NCBI GenBank assembly: GCA_020635815.1
Contig: JACJZB010000003.1
Span: 62,001-126,000, forward strand
Length of the DNA stretch: 64,000 nt
Direction: 5' to 3'
Origin: Flavobacteriales bacterium
Lineage (GTDB): Bacteria > Bacteroidota > Bacteroidia > Flavobacteriales_E > Vicingaceae
The notes beneath the pieces were generated by a model. It saw nothing but the letters and a program-made list of their open reading frames with translations. It did not search any database and had not been told where the DNA came from. A program made the position numbers and the translations under genes. Shown here piece by piece: positions 7,108 to 16,900 of the stretch (positions are counted from its first letter, which is position 1; each line of letters begins with the position of its first letter).

Positions 7108-7719
7108 TTATTTGCTAATTTTTTCTTTAATCATAGAAGCTAAAATGTCAATAGCAACTTTGTTTTCACCACCAACAGGGATAATTAAATCAGCATATTT
7201 CATAGTAGGTTCAATAAACTGATTGTGCATTGGTTTTAATGTTTTTTCATAGCGATTTAGAACTTCTTCAACATCTCTACCACGCTCTGTAATATCTCTT
7301 CTTATTCTTCTAATTAATCGGAGGTCAGAATCGGTATGTACAAATATTTTTATATCACACAATTTTCGCAGCTCTTCACTGGTATAAATTAAAATACCTT
7401 CAACAATTAATATGTCTTTAGGATGTATTACAGCGTAATCTTCAGTTCTAGAGTGTGTTGTGTAAGAGTAAATGGGTTGATTAATTGTTTCTTTATTTTT
7501 TAAAGCTTTAATATGGCTTAACATTAAGTCAAAATCAATTGAATTTGGGTGGTCGTAATTAATCTTAGTACGTTGTTCGTAGGTAAGCTCTTTATTGTCA
7601 TTATAATAAGAGTCTTGCATTAAAATAGCTACATTCTCTTCAGGAATAAATCCTGCAATTTTATTTACAACAGTTGTTTTACCTGAGCCTGTTCCACCTG
7701 CTATTCCTATTACTATCAT
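7108..7719 (-). CDS. udk: Uridine/cytidine kinase
   Basis: This 203-residue P-loop kinase phosphorylates uridine or cytidine to UMP or CMP in pyrimidine salvage. The Walker A motif GGTGSGKT sits at residues 8-15. MQDSYYND and NYDHPNSIDFD follow, both characteristic of uridine kinase, then RRIRRDITERGR in the lid region. Length is normal for the family (about 205-215). It lies 9 bases after the purine nucleoside phosphorylase stop, so two nucleoside-salvage enzymes are probably co-transcribed. Confidence 0.95.
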   Translation of the reverse strand: MIVIGIAGGTGSGKTTVVNKIAGFIPEENVAILMQDSYYNDNKELTYEQRTKINYDHPNSIDFDLMLSHIKALKNKETINQPIYSYTTHSRTEDYAVIHPKDILIVEGILIYTSEELRKLCDIKIFVHTDSDLRLIRRIRRDITERGRDVEEVLNRYEKTLKPMHNQFIEPTMKYADLIIPVGGENKVAIDILASMIKEKISK

Positions 7720-7728
7720 TTTAAGCTA

Positions 7729-8565
7729 TTAATTTGGAGTTGAACTTAATGAATAAATAGAACTCAACAATTCTTTTATGATGAGTGTCATTTTAGGCTC
7801 GGCAGCACCTGCAATTTCTTGCACTTCTTCGTGACTTATTTCAACAATTTTACCTTGAACTCCTAAATCTGTTATTATTGATAATGCAACACAAGGTAAC
7901 CCCATGTGGTTGGCTACAATTACTTCTGGAACTGTACTCATTCCAACTGCATCACCACCTAAAATTTTAACATATTTATATTCTGCTGGAGTTTCGTAAG
8001 TTGGACCAGACAAACCAATATAAACACCTTGTTGAAGTTTTATGCTGTTTTCGGCTGCAATATCAATTATTTTATCATTTAATTCTTTTGAGTAAGGCTC
8101 GCTCATATCAGGAAAACGAGGACCTAATTCATTAATATTTTTTCCTCTTAAAGGATTGTCAGGAAACAAATTAATATGATCAGTAATGAGCATAATATCG
8201 CCAATTTCAAAGTTCTCATTTACACCGCCACTTGCATTACTTAAAACCAAATGACTAATCCCTAAAGCTTTCATCACTCTAATAGGAAAAGTAGTTTCCT
8301 TGGTTGAGTAACCTTCATAGTAATGAAATCTACCTTGCATTGCCACAACAGGAACATCATTTATCTTTCCAAAAATTAATTTACCTGAATGACCTTCAAC
8401 AGTTGAGGTAGGGAAGTTAGGAATTTCGTTGTACCCAAATTGGTGTTCAATTTGTATTTCAGATGCTAGGTTTCCTAAACCACTTCCTAAAACTATTCCT
8501 ACTTTAGGAAGAGTTGTAATTTTATTGGTTAAAAATTGTTTAGTGTCTTGAATTTGCTGTAACAT
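7729..8565 (-). CDS. punA: Purine nucleoside phosphorylase, trimeric type
   Basis: The 278-residue enzyme splits purine nucleosides with phosphate to give the base and (deoxy)ribose-1-phosphate. The phosphate loop GSGLG lies at 27-31, followed by EGHSGKL, GRFHYYEGYS, SNASGGVN and GGDAVGMSTVPEVIVA, which carries the base and sugar contacts of the low-molecular-mass trimeric class. The start codon overlaps the end of lpxK by 26 bases, suggesting translational coupling. The symbol is assigned by class and not by tested substrate. Confidence 0.93.
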   Translation of the reverse strand: MLQQIQDTKQFLTNKITTLPKVGIVLGSGLGNLASEIQIEHQFGYNEIPNFPTSTVEGHSGKLIFGKINDVPVVAMQGRFHYYEGYSTKETTFPIRVMKALGISHLVLSNASGGVNENFEIGDIMLITDHINLFPDNPLRGKNINELGPRFPDMSEPYSKELNDKIIDIAAENSIKLQQGVYIGLSGPTYETPAEYKYVKILGGDAVGMSTVPEVIVANHMGLPCVALSIITDLGVQGKIVEISHEEVQEIAGAAEPKMTLIIKELLSSIYSLSSTPN

Positions 8566-9607
8566 ACTTTAATATTTTGTTGTCAAACTCTTCTTTATCG
8601 TTTCCGTGAAAGCAAATTTCAATTGGAATATAAAAAATAGGAAGCTCTTTAATTTCATTATAAATTTCGGGCAAAGATAATCGCATTATATCTTTTTCTG
8701 TTGTAATTATTACTTTATTATTTCCATATAAATCGTTAAAACTATTTTTTATAGTTGCTATATCTTCTTTTTGAAATAAATAATGATCACTATATCTTAA
8801 GTGTTCAACTGTTTGGTAATTGTCCTTTATATAATAGTATAAAGAATCTGGTTTTGCTATCCCGGTGATTAATAATACAGAATTAATGTCAGATGGAGAA
8901 AAAACTAAGTTTTTACATGTGTCTGCAAAAGGAGTAAGGCTACCATATTTCGTGTAAGAGAAAAAAACTTCTTGATAAGGCTTAGGCTGTAAATCTTCTT
9001 TTATTCTTCTAATATCTATAGGAGAAATCACAGTTGGCGTTTTGGAAACAATTATTATATCAGCTCTATTACTTCCAATTGCCCATTCTCTTAATCTCCC
9101 CGAAGGTAAAATAGTATCATTGATATATAATTTACTATAATCTGTAATTAAAATATTAATACCAGGCTTAACAGCCCTATGCTGATAAGCATCATCTAAC
9201 AAAATAACCTGAATTTCTGGAAATAAACTTTTCAATTGCTTAATTCCATTTACTCTTTTTTCATCTACAGCAACGATTACCTTTGAAAACTTATTTTGAA
9301 TCTGTTTAGGTTCATCACCAATTGTTGAAGCGGTAGAGATATTATCCGCTAATATAAAACCAGAGGTTTGTCTTTTATAGCCTCTACTTAAAGTTGCAAG
9401 TTTATATTGGTTAAGTAATCGAATTAAATACTCTATGTGAGGTGTTTTACCAACCCCTCCAACATTTAAGTTGCCAACAACAATTACAGGGGTGTTAAAT
9501 TCAGTAGATTTAAATAAACTCCAATCATAAAATTTGTTCCTTATAAAGGTACTTATACCATATAATATAGATATAGGATAAAGTAATATGTAAAGAATAC
9601 GAATCAA
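8540..9607 (-). CDS. lpxK: Tetraacyldisaccharide 4'-kinase LpxK
   Basis: This 355-residue inner-membrane kinase adds the 4'-phosphate to the tetraacyl disaccharide 1-phosphate to form lipid IVA. A hydrophobic N-terminal helix (about 5-22) precedes the Walker A region VGNLNVGGVGKTP (44-56). The LpxK motifs LSRGYKR, GDEPKQIQNKF and LLDDAYQHR follow. It starts with TTG; no ATG is available near the conserved MIRILYILLYP beginning. It leads the lpxK-punA-udk-peptidase run. A -7 box for the divergent lipoprotein gene lies 58 bases upstream on the other strand. Confidence 0.94.
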   Translation of the reverse strand: MIRILYILLYPISILYGISTFIRNKFYDWSLFKSTEFNTPVIVVGNLNVGGVGKTPHIEYLIRLLNQYKLATLSRGYKRQTSGFILADNISTASTIGDEPKQIQNKFSKVIVAVDEKRVNGIKQLKSLFPEIQVILLDDAYQHRAVKPGINILITDYSKLYINDTILPSGRLREWAIGSNRADIIIVSKTPTVISPIDIRRIKEDLQPKPYQEVFFSYTKYGSLTPFADTCKNLVFSPSDINSVLLITGIAKPDSLYYYIKDNYQTVEHLRYSDHYLFQKEDIATIKNSFNDLYGNNKVIITTEKDIMRLSLPEIYNEIKELPIFYIPIEICFHGNDKEEFDNKILKYVTANSRH

Positions 9608-9664
9608 AGTGGAAGTAAAATTAAAATTTTATTACAAGAAAAATCATGAATATAAAATAATTCG

Positions 9665-9672
9665 TATATTTG
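9665..9672 (+). promoter_or_regulatory. -7 promoter box (TATATTTG) of the small lipoprotein gene
   Basis: TATATTTG is a perfect match to TAnnTTTG and ends only 7 bases before the ATG at 9680. Transcription would begin about 2-4 bases before the start codon, giving a nearly leaderless message. A clear -33 TTG is not visible. Confidence 0.45.
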
Positions 9673-9679
9673 TTAGTAA

Positions 9680-9937
9680 ATGAAATCACTTTTGATCATA
9701 TCATTCAAATTAATTGCACCAATATTTGTGGTGTTACTTTCTTTATCATCTTGTACAAAAGGTGATGAACCAGTTCCTTCGTCTAGTGTAGGAAATGATG
9801 ATATGAATACTGCTGTTATCATTAATGATGAATCTTCATTAAATGCTCAAAGTGCTAGAACTTCTAAAGAAGTTGTTGGTGGTGATGACAATGAAGATGA
9901 TGATGATAATAAAGATGTGAAACATATTATTCATTAA
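9680..9937 (+). CDS. Small predicted lipoprotein, unknown function
   Basis: The 85-residue product has a hydrophobic signal segment (LIAPIFVVLLSLSSC) with lipobox cysteine near residue 25, so it should be lipidated. The mature part is short, hydrophilic and strongly acidic (GGDDNEDDDDNKD) with a C-terminal histidine pair (HIIH). The acidic run suggests cation binding or disorder, but no family is recognised. It lies divergent from lpxK and upstream of the TonB receptor gene, separated by about 200 bases. Confidence 0.65.
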   Translation: MKSLLIISFKLIAPIFVVLLSLSSCTKGDEPVPSSSVGNDDMNTAVIINDESSLNAQSARTSKEVVGGDDNEDDDDNKDVKHIIH

Positions 9938-10140
9938 GTAGAAATCCTTTTCCCTTTTGTTGTTTTTATTTTGATCTAAAAGGTCGTTTTATTGACCGTT
10001 AGTTAAATTATGTTAATAAATCTTAAAATTTCTTAATAAGTTTACATTAAAGAAATTTGGTTAAGAAGATTATAATTACATATCTTTACGCCTCTTATTT
10101 GCACGAGATAAAATTTTTTATAAAGATTAAACTAACTAAT

Positions 10141-13100
10141 ATGTTGAAAAGACTAGCTTTTTTTATGTTTGCCATGATGGTAGTGTTTATTGCAAATGCA
10201 CAATCTGGAGGAACAATTAGAGGGACAATGACTGATAAAGTAACAGGAGAACCTCTTCCTTTTGCTAATGTTGTTGTTTTTAAAGGTGGAGCACAAGTTG
10301 CTGGAACAATGACAGATTTTGATGGAAAATATTCTATTTCTGCACTAACACCAGGATCGTATGTTATACAAGCTTCTTATGTTGGTTACCAACCAATCAA
10401 GTTAGAAGGAGTAGTTGTAAATGATGGTAAAATAACTTTTGCTGATGTGAAAGCTGGTCAAGGAATTGATATGGATGTTTTTGAAGTAGTAGAATATGAG
10501 GTACCATTAATTTCTAAAGATCAAACTTCTTCAGGGGGAACAGTAACTAGGGAGTCTATTGATAAAATGCCAGGTCGTTCTGCTTCAGATATAGCTGCTA
10601 CTGTTGGAGGTGTACAAGTTAATGATGATGGCTCTTATAACATTAGAGGGTCAAGAAGTAATAGTACAGATACATATATAGATGGAATTAGAGTTAGAGG
10701 GTCTGCAAACTTACCTAAGTCTGCTATTGAACAAGTAAATGTAATTGTAGGTGGTTTACCTGCAGAATATGGTGATGCAACTGGTGGTGTTGTAAGTATA
10801 ACAACAAGAGGAGCATCTAAAGATTGGTTTGGAGGTCTTGAATATGTTACTTCTGGTTTTAAAAATGGCGATGATGTTGTTGGACTAGATAAATTTGGAT
10901 TCAACTTATTAGGATTCAATTTAGCTGGACCAATTTTGACTAAGAAAAATGACAAAGGAGAAAAAACGGATGCGTTAGCAGGGTTCTTTATTTCTGGAGA
11001 GTTAAAACACGAAGTTGATCCAAATCCTACTTCAATTGATAATTATAGAATAAACGCAGATGTTTTTGATGAATTGAATACCACACCTTACTCTAGAAAT
11101 CTAGAAGGAGGAGGGGTTGTAAATAATGCTTCATTCATTAACTCGAATGATATGGAAGTAATTAAGTTTAGACAAAATGTAGCTCGAAAAGGATTGAATT
11201 TAGCAGGTAAAATAGATATTTCTCCGTCAAAAAATACTACAGTAACTTTTGGAGGTACTTTTGATTATAGAAATAGAAATGGGTATGTAAGAAGTTATGC
11301 ATTGTTTAACCCGCAAAATAATCCTCAAGTTATTGATAGACAGTGGCGAGCTTATGGTAGAGTAACGCAGCGTTTTGAGAATAATGATAGTGAAGAAAGC
11401 TCTTCATTAATTAAAAATGCATTTGTTTCTTTACAAGCGGATTACTCAAACACTTATCAAGTAATACAAGATGAGGATCATAAAGCACAATTGTCGAATT
11501 ATGGTTATATCGGTAAATTTACATCAACAAGACAAAACTTATATAATTTCGAAAATTTCACACCACAGGATGCTAATGGAAATAACTTGACAGGTGCTGG
11601 AGGACAAGATTCAGTTCTTTTTGCAGAATTATCATCAACATCAACAGTTTTGTATGAGTTTGAGGCAGGAGATATTAATCCTGTATTAGCAAATTATACA
11701 CAAAGCTATTATGATGCTTATGCTAATGATCCTATAGGTCATTGGGAGAGATTAAGTGACGTTACTGGTGGTGGTGGACTAATAAACGGTAGCACTGCAG
11801 CTCCAAATGTATATAATTTATGGTCTTCTATGGGCGGACAGTATGACAACTATAATGCAACATCAACCGACCAATTGAGAATTACAACTTCTGGTAGTGC
11901 TGAAATTAAAGGCCATGCTATTAAGTTAGGATTTCAATATGAACAAAGATCTACAAGTAACTATACAATAAATCCTGGATCTTTATGGAATATAGGTAGA
12001 GGTTTGGTTAATGCACATATAAACAATAGAGATTTTAGAGAAGGTACTTATACGGAGAGTAATTCTAATTTAATTATTAATGGAGATACTATTCCAAGAT
12101 TTACATTTGTAAATTATTATGGTGATAATCAAACACAATTTGATAAGAATATAAGAGAAAAATTAGGGTTAGCCCAAAAAGGTACTGATTATATTGATTT
12201 TGATTCGTATGGTAGTGATTTATGGGATGCTTCTGATTTTACACCTGATGATTTATTTAATAACTATAGTCAAAATGAAATCAATTATTACGGGTATGAT
12301 TATACAGGGAAAAAATTATCAGGAAACCCATCGTTAGATAATTTCTTTAATAAAAAAGACGAGAATGGAAACTTTACTCGTGAAATAGGTGCTTTTAAGC
12401 CTATTTATATGGCTGGTTACATCCAAGATAAATTTGCTTTTGAAGATTTAATCTTCAATATTGGAGTTCGTGTTGATAGATATGATGCAAATCAACCTGT
12501 ATTAAAAGATAAATATTCATTATTTCCTGTGAAAACAGTTGCTGAAGTTGGCGAAATATCTGGGAAACCTTCTAATATTGGTGATGACTTTGTAGTTTAT
12601 GTTTCTGATGCAGGTGATCCGAATGTAAATAATATTGTTGGTTACCGTGATGGAGATGTGTGGTATAGTGCTGATGGAAAAGAATTAACAGATCCTTCTG
12701 TATTACATTCTTCAGGAACACCAAACCCTTGGTTAGTTGATCCTAATGATGAAGCAGCTTATACCGATTTAAATGCACAGTCATTTAAGGATTATGAACC
12801 GGTGATAAATGTATCTCCTCGTATTGCTTTTTCTTTCCCAATTTCTGATGAAGCTTTGTTTTTTGCTCATTATGACGTGTTAACACAACGTCCTTCTTCT
12901 AACAGTAGTCTTCAATTAATTGACTATTTATTGATACAACAAACTAGTAATAGAATTAATAACCCTGACTTAAAGGCTGAAAAAACAGTTGATTTTGAAT
13001 TAGGATTTCAACAAAAAATTGATAACTATTCAGCTTTAAAAATTGCAGCATTTTATCGGGAGTTAAAAGACATGGTTCAGGTAGTACGTGTTATCGGTGC

Positions 13101-13872
13101 TTACCCTGAAAGTTACATGTCTTATGGCAATAAAGATTTTGGAACAGTTAAAGGGATGACATTTAGTTATGATTTAAGAAGAAAAGGAAATGTTTCACTT
13201 AGAGCTGCATATACATTACAATTTGCTGATGGTACAGGTTCGAGCACAACATCTTCATTAAATCTTGTTTCATCAGGAAATGGTAATTTAAGAACATTAT
13301 TACCTTTAAGTTTTGATCAAAGACACGCTATTGTATTATCTGCAGATTATAGATATGGATCTGGAAAAAGTTACAATGGACCAAAAGTATTTGGAAAAGA
13401 TATTTTTTCAAACACAGGACTTAATGTTGTTTTCAGAACTAATTCAGGAACTCCTTATACTAAAACATCAAGAATTGTAAATAGTGCGGTTATTTCTGGT
13501 ACATACAATTCACCAATAGAAAGTTCTCTTAATGGAAACAGATTACCATGGACCAGAACTGTTGATTTGAAATTAGATAAAAACATTGATTTAAAATGGG
13601 GTAAAGGCGAGGGCGAAGAAAGAACTAAAGCTTATTTAAATGTTTACTTACAAATATTGAATGTACTTGATACAAAAAATATTTTAAATGTATATTCTGC
13701 AACAGGAAATGCTGATGATGATGGGTTCTTAGCTGCAGCTGAGTGGCAAGGATTAATTAATAATAACCTTGATGTGGCAGCATATAGAGATTTATATAGT
13801 GCAAAAGTAGCAGATCCTTCAAACTATTCTTTACCAAGAAGATTTAGATTAGGGGTACAATTAAACTTTTAA
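10141..13872 (+). CDS. TonB-dependent outer-membrane receptor with carboxypeptidase-regulatory-like N-domain
   Basis: The 1243-residue product has a signal peptide (MLKRLAFFMFAMMVVFIANAQ). An Ig-like CarboxypepD_reg domain follows (about 25-105; GTMTDKVTGEPLPFANV, DFDGKYSI, YVGYQ), then a plug (about 120-235; KMPGRSASDIAATVGGV, NIRGSRS, AEYGDATGGVVSITTRG), then a large beta barrel ending in RLGVQLNF with terminal Phe. The start at 10141 is chosen because the 28 codons upstream would precede the signal peptide with charged residues. It is followed by a 1407-residue secreted protein and a PorV-like barrel, a grouping that points to outer-membrane import or secretion. The ligand is unknown. Confidence 0.9.
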   Translation: MLKRLAFFMFAMMVVFIANAQSGGTIRGTMTDKVTGEPLPFANVVVFKGGAQVAGTMTDFDGKYSISALTPGSYVIQASYVGYQPIKLEGVVVNDGKITFADVKAGQGIDMDVFEVVEYEVPLISKDQTSSGGTVTRESIDKMPGRSASDIAATVGGVQVNDDGSYNIRGSRSNSTDTYIDGIRVRGSANLPKSAIEQVNVIVGGLPAEYGDATGGVVSITTRGASKDWFGGLEYVTSGFKNGDDVVGLDKFGFNLLGFNLAGPILTKKNDKGEKTDALAGFFISGELKHEVDPNPTSIDNYRINADVFDELNTTPYSRNLEGGGVVNNASFINSNDMEVIKFRQNVARKGLNLAGKIDISPSKNTTVTFGGTFDYRNRNGYVRSYALFNPQNNPQVIDRQWRAYGRVTQRFENNDSEESSSLIKNAFVSLQADYSNTYQVIQDEDHKAQLSNYGYIGKFTSTRQNLYNFENFTPQDANGNNLTGAGGQDSVLFAELSSTSTVLYEFEAGDINPVLANYTQSYYDAYANDPIGHWERLSDVTGGGGLINGSTAAPNVYNLWSSMGGQYDNYNATSTDQLRITTSGSAEIKGHAIKLGFQYEQRSTSNYTINPGSLWNIGRGLVNAHINNRDFREGTYTESNSNLIINGDTIPRFTFVNYYGDNQTQFDKNIREKLGLAQKGTDYIDFDSYGSDLWDASDFTPDDLFNNYSQNEINYYGYDYTGKKLSGNPSLDNFFNKKDENGNFTREIGAFKPIYMAGYIQDKFAFEDLIFNIGVRVDRYDANQPVLKDKYSLFPVKTVAEVGEISGKPSNIGDDFVVYVSDAGDPNVNNIVGYRDGDVWYSADGKELTDPSVLHSSGTPNPWLVDPNDEAAYTDLNAQSFKDYEPVINVSPRIAFSFPISDEALFFAHYDVLTQRPSSNSSLQLIDYLLIQQTSNRINNPDLKAEKTVDFELGFQQKIDNYSALKIAAFYRELKDMVQVVRVIGAYPESYMSYGNKDFGTVKGMTFSYDLRRKGNVSLRAAYTLQFADGTGSSTTSSLNLVSSGNGNLRTLLPLSFDQRHAIVLSADYRYGSGKSYNGPKVFGKDIFSNTGLNVVFRTNSGTPYTKTSRIVNSAVISGTYNSPIESSLNGNRLPWTRTVDLKLDKNIDLKWGKGEGEERTKAYLNVYLQILNVLDTKNILNVYSATGNADDDGFLAAAEWQGLINNNLDVAAYRDLYSAKVADPSNYSLPRRFRLGVQLNF

Positions 13873-13906
13873 TATTTAGATAGAAAATAATTTATACATA
13901 ATAGAT

Positions 13907-16900
13907 ATGCAAAACGGACGTAAATTATCAATAATCAAGTTACTTGTTGTTTTTATGGCAATAATTAGCTTTGGTGGTGTGAAAGCTGGATTACCAGAAG
14001 GTTATAATGGAAATAGTAATAAAGGGGGAGATTTACCTACTCCAACAGCTGGATGTGCACCTGCTGCTGCTGTTGCTATTTTAGAGTTTAACAATGTCAG
14101 AGCAAGGCTGGAAACAACTGGAGGAACAATGTTTCAAGACAGAGCGAATGAAATAGCAGCTTATTCTGTTCCTAAACAGCAAACAAAAGATGACCCATAC
14201 CAAACGGCAATATTTGCTGCAGGTTTATGGATTGGAGGAACTGACCCCAATTTAAATACAAAAGTTGCTGCTGCTATGTTTAGAGGTGGGAATGATTTTT
14301 GGCCTGGACCATTAGATGATAATACAGAATCAATAGATACTGAAACGTGTAATATCTTTGACCAATATTTTGGAGTTTCTAGAGCTATGGTTAATGCTTT
14401 TGTTGCATGGCACAATGATCCTTCCGCTTTTCCTAATTACCAAATACCTGATCAAATATTAAATTATCCAGGTAAAGGGAATACGGTTAGCAAAAAAAAT
14501 GGAGCAGACTATTATGTAGGGCAACATTTAGCACCTTTTTATGATGCAGCACCTGCTGATGGATTATATAATCCATACGACGGAGATTACCCGAAATACG
14601 ATTTAATTGGAGATATAGATTGTCGTCAAACTAGAGACGTTCGTCTTTTTGGAGATACTACAATTTGGTTTGTATTTAATGATAAAGGTAATGCACATAC
14701 TCAATCGTTAGGAGGTGCAGATGGAGCTATTGGAATGGAAATTCATGGTCAAGCATTTGCTTTTGCTACAAATGATGAAATTAATGACATGACTTTTTAC
14801 AATTATGAATTAATTAATAAATCAAGTTTTACTTTTACTAATACTTACTTTGGACAATGGGTAGATGCTGATTTAGGAAATTCTGGAGATGATTTTGTTG
14901 GTTGTGATGCTTCAAGAGGATTGGGATATTGCTACAATGGAGATAACTTTGATGATGATGTAACAGGTGTTGATGGATATGGAGCTACGCCTCCAGCTAT
15001 AGGTGTTGACTTTTTTGAAGGGCCTTATGCAGATAAAGATAGTATTGATAACCCATTAACAACGAACGTTCAAAATGCATTGGACTCGAATGGTATTCCT
15101 TATGCTGGTTTGGGTATTGGATATGGTGATGGTATTGTTGATAACGAACGATACGGAATGAGAAAGTTTGTTTATTACAATAACAGTAGTGCACCAATAA
15201 ATGGAGAACCGAATACTACTATTGACTATTACAACTATTTACAAGGAAAATGGAAATCACAAAGTGGAGGAGTTAGAATGTCATGGGGAGGTGATGGTAC
15301 AGGTTTAGCTAGTTCTGGTACTGGAGTTGAATGTGATTTAATTTTTCCGGGTGATTCTGATCCTTTACTTTGGAGCACTCAAGGAGCATCAGTTTCTCCT
15401 ACGGTATGGTCTGAAGTAACTGAAGGTAATACTCCAGCCGATAGACGTTTTCTCCAGTCAGCAGGCCCTTTTACTTTAAAACCAGGAGCTATAAATGATT
15501 TAACGGTTGGTATTGTTTATGCTAGAGCAACAAGCGGGAATAATGAAGCTTCAATTACTTACTTACAAATTGCAGATGATAAAGCCCAAGCTTTATTTGA
15601 TAATTGTTTCAAAGTATTAGAAGGTCCAAATACTCCTGATATAACTTTCCAAGAATTAGAGAATGAGATTATTCTATTTTTATCAAATAATAATCCAATA
15701 TCAAATAACTTTAATGAAGGAGCACACTTAAAGGATGCAACAATATCTATTCCTGATACTTTAAACGGAGTGTGGCAAGGAACGGAAGAAACTAAAGATT
15801 CATTAAAATATTATGATTTCCAAGGTTATCAAGTATATCAAGTTAAAACAGCTAATGTTTCAGTTACTCAGTTAAATGATCCTTCTGTTGCTCGTTTAAT
15901 TGCACAAGTTGATAAAGAAGATGATGTTTCTCAAATTGTAAACTACGAATTTGATAAAATAATAGGTGCTAATGTACCAACAGAAATGGTAGCGGGTGAA
16001 AATAAAGGAATCCGTCACTCATTTAGAATTACAGAAGATGCTTTTTCTACGGGTTCAGATAAAAAACTGGTTAATCATAAAACGTATCATTTTATTGTTA
16101 TGGCTTATGCTTACAATAACTGGATGGCTGTTGATCCTCAAGACTTCTCATTAGGAGGCCAATTAAAACCTTATTTAGCGAGTAGAACAAATTCTTCTGG
16201 AAGTGGAATAAGAGCGTATTCTGCGATACCACACGACCCTTCAATAGAAGATAATGGTACAGAGGTGCATTCTCAGTACGGTGATCAACCAGAAATTACT
16301 AGAATAGAAGGACAGGGTAATGGAGGATATACATTAGAATTAACGGCATCTTCAGAAGCGCAAATAGTTGCGAATAATATAATGGATTATCCAACATACC
16401 AAGCAGGTTTTGGTCCAATAGAGGTTAAAGTTATAGATCCTTTAAATGTGGCAAAAGGAACTTATATTTTTGAAATGTTAGATACAACTAATCAAACAAA
16501 TGAAAATTCATTAAACGATGCATATTGGAGACTAATTTTCCCTTCATCATCAGGAAATGGATTTGATACTGTTATGTCTGACATTACGATAGCATCGAGG
16601 TACGAGCAGTTATTTATGGATCAGGGAATATCGGTTACAATTAAGCAAGTTAATTCTCCAGGTGTTAATAAAACAACTAACAATGGGTTTATTTCGTCTA
16701 GCACATCTTACTCACAATTAGATAATGATTGGTTAGGGTATATATATGATTACGATAGCCAAAGTGATTTAAACTGGATAAGAAGTGGAATACAGTCATT
16801 TAATGTTGTATCTCCAAATAATACAGTGCTAAGCCCGTATAATGATTATGTTGTTAATAGTATTCATGTTGATCCAAATGAAAAATATGAGAATATAGCT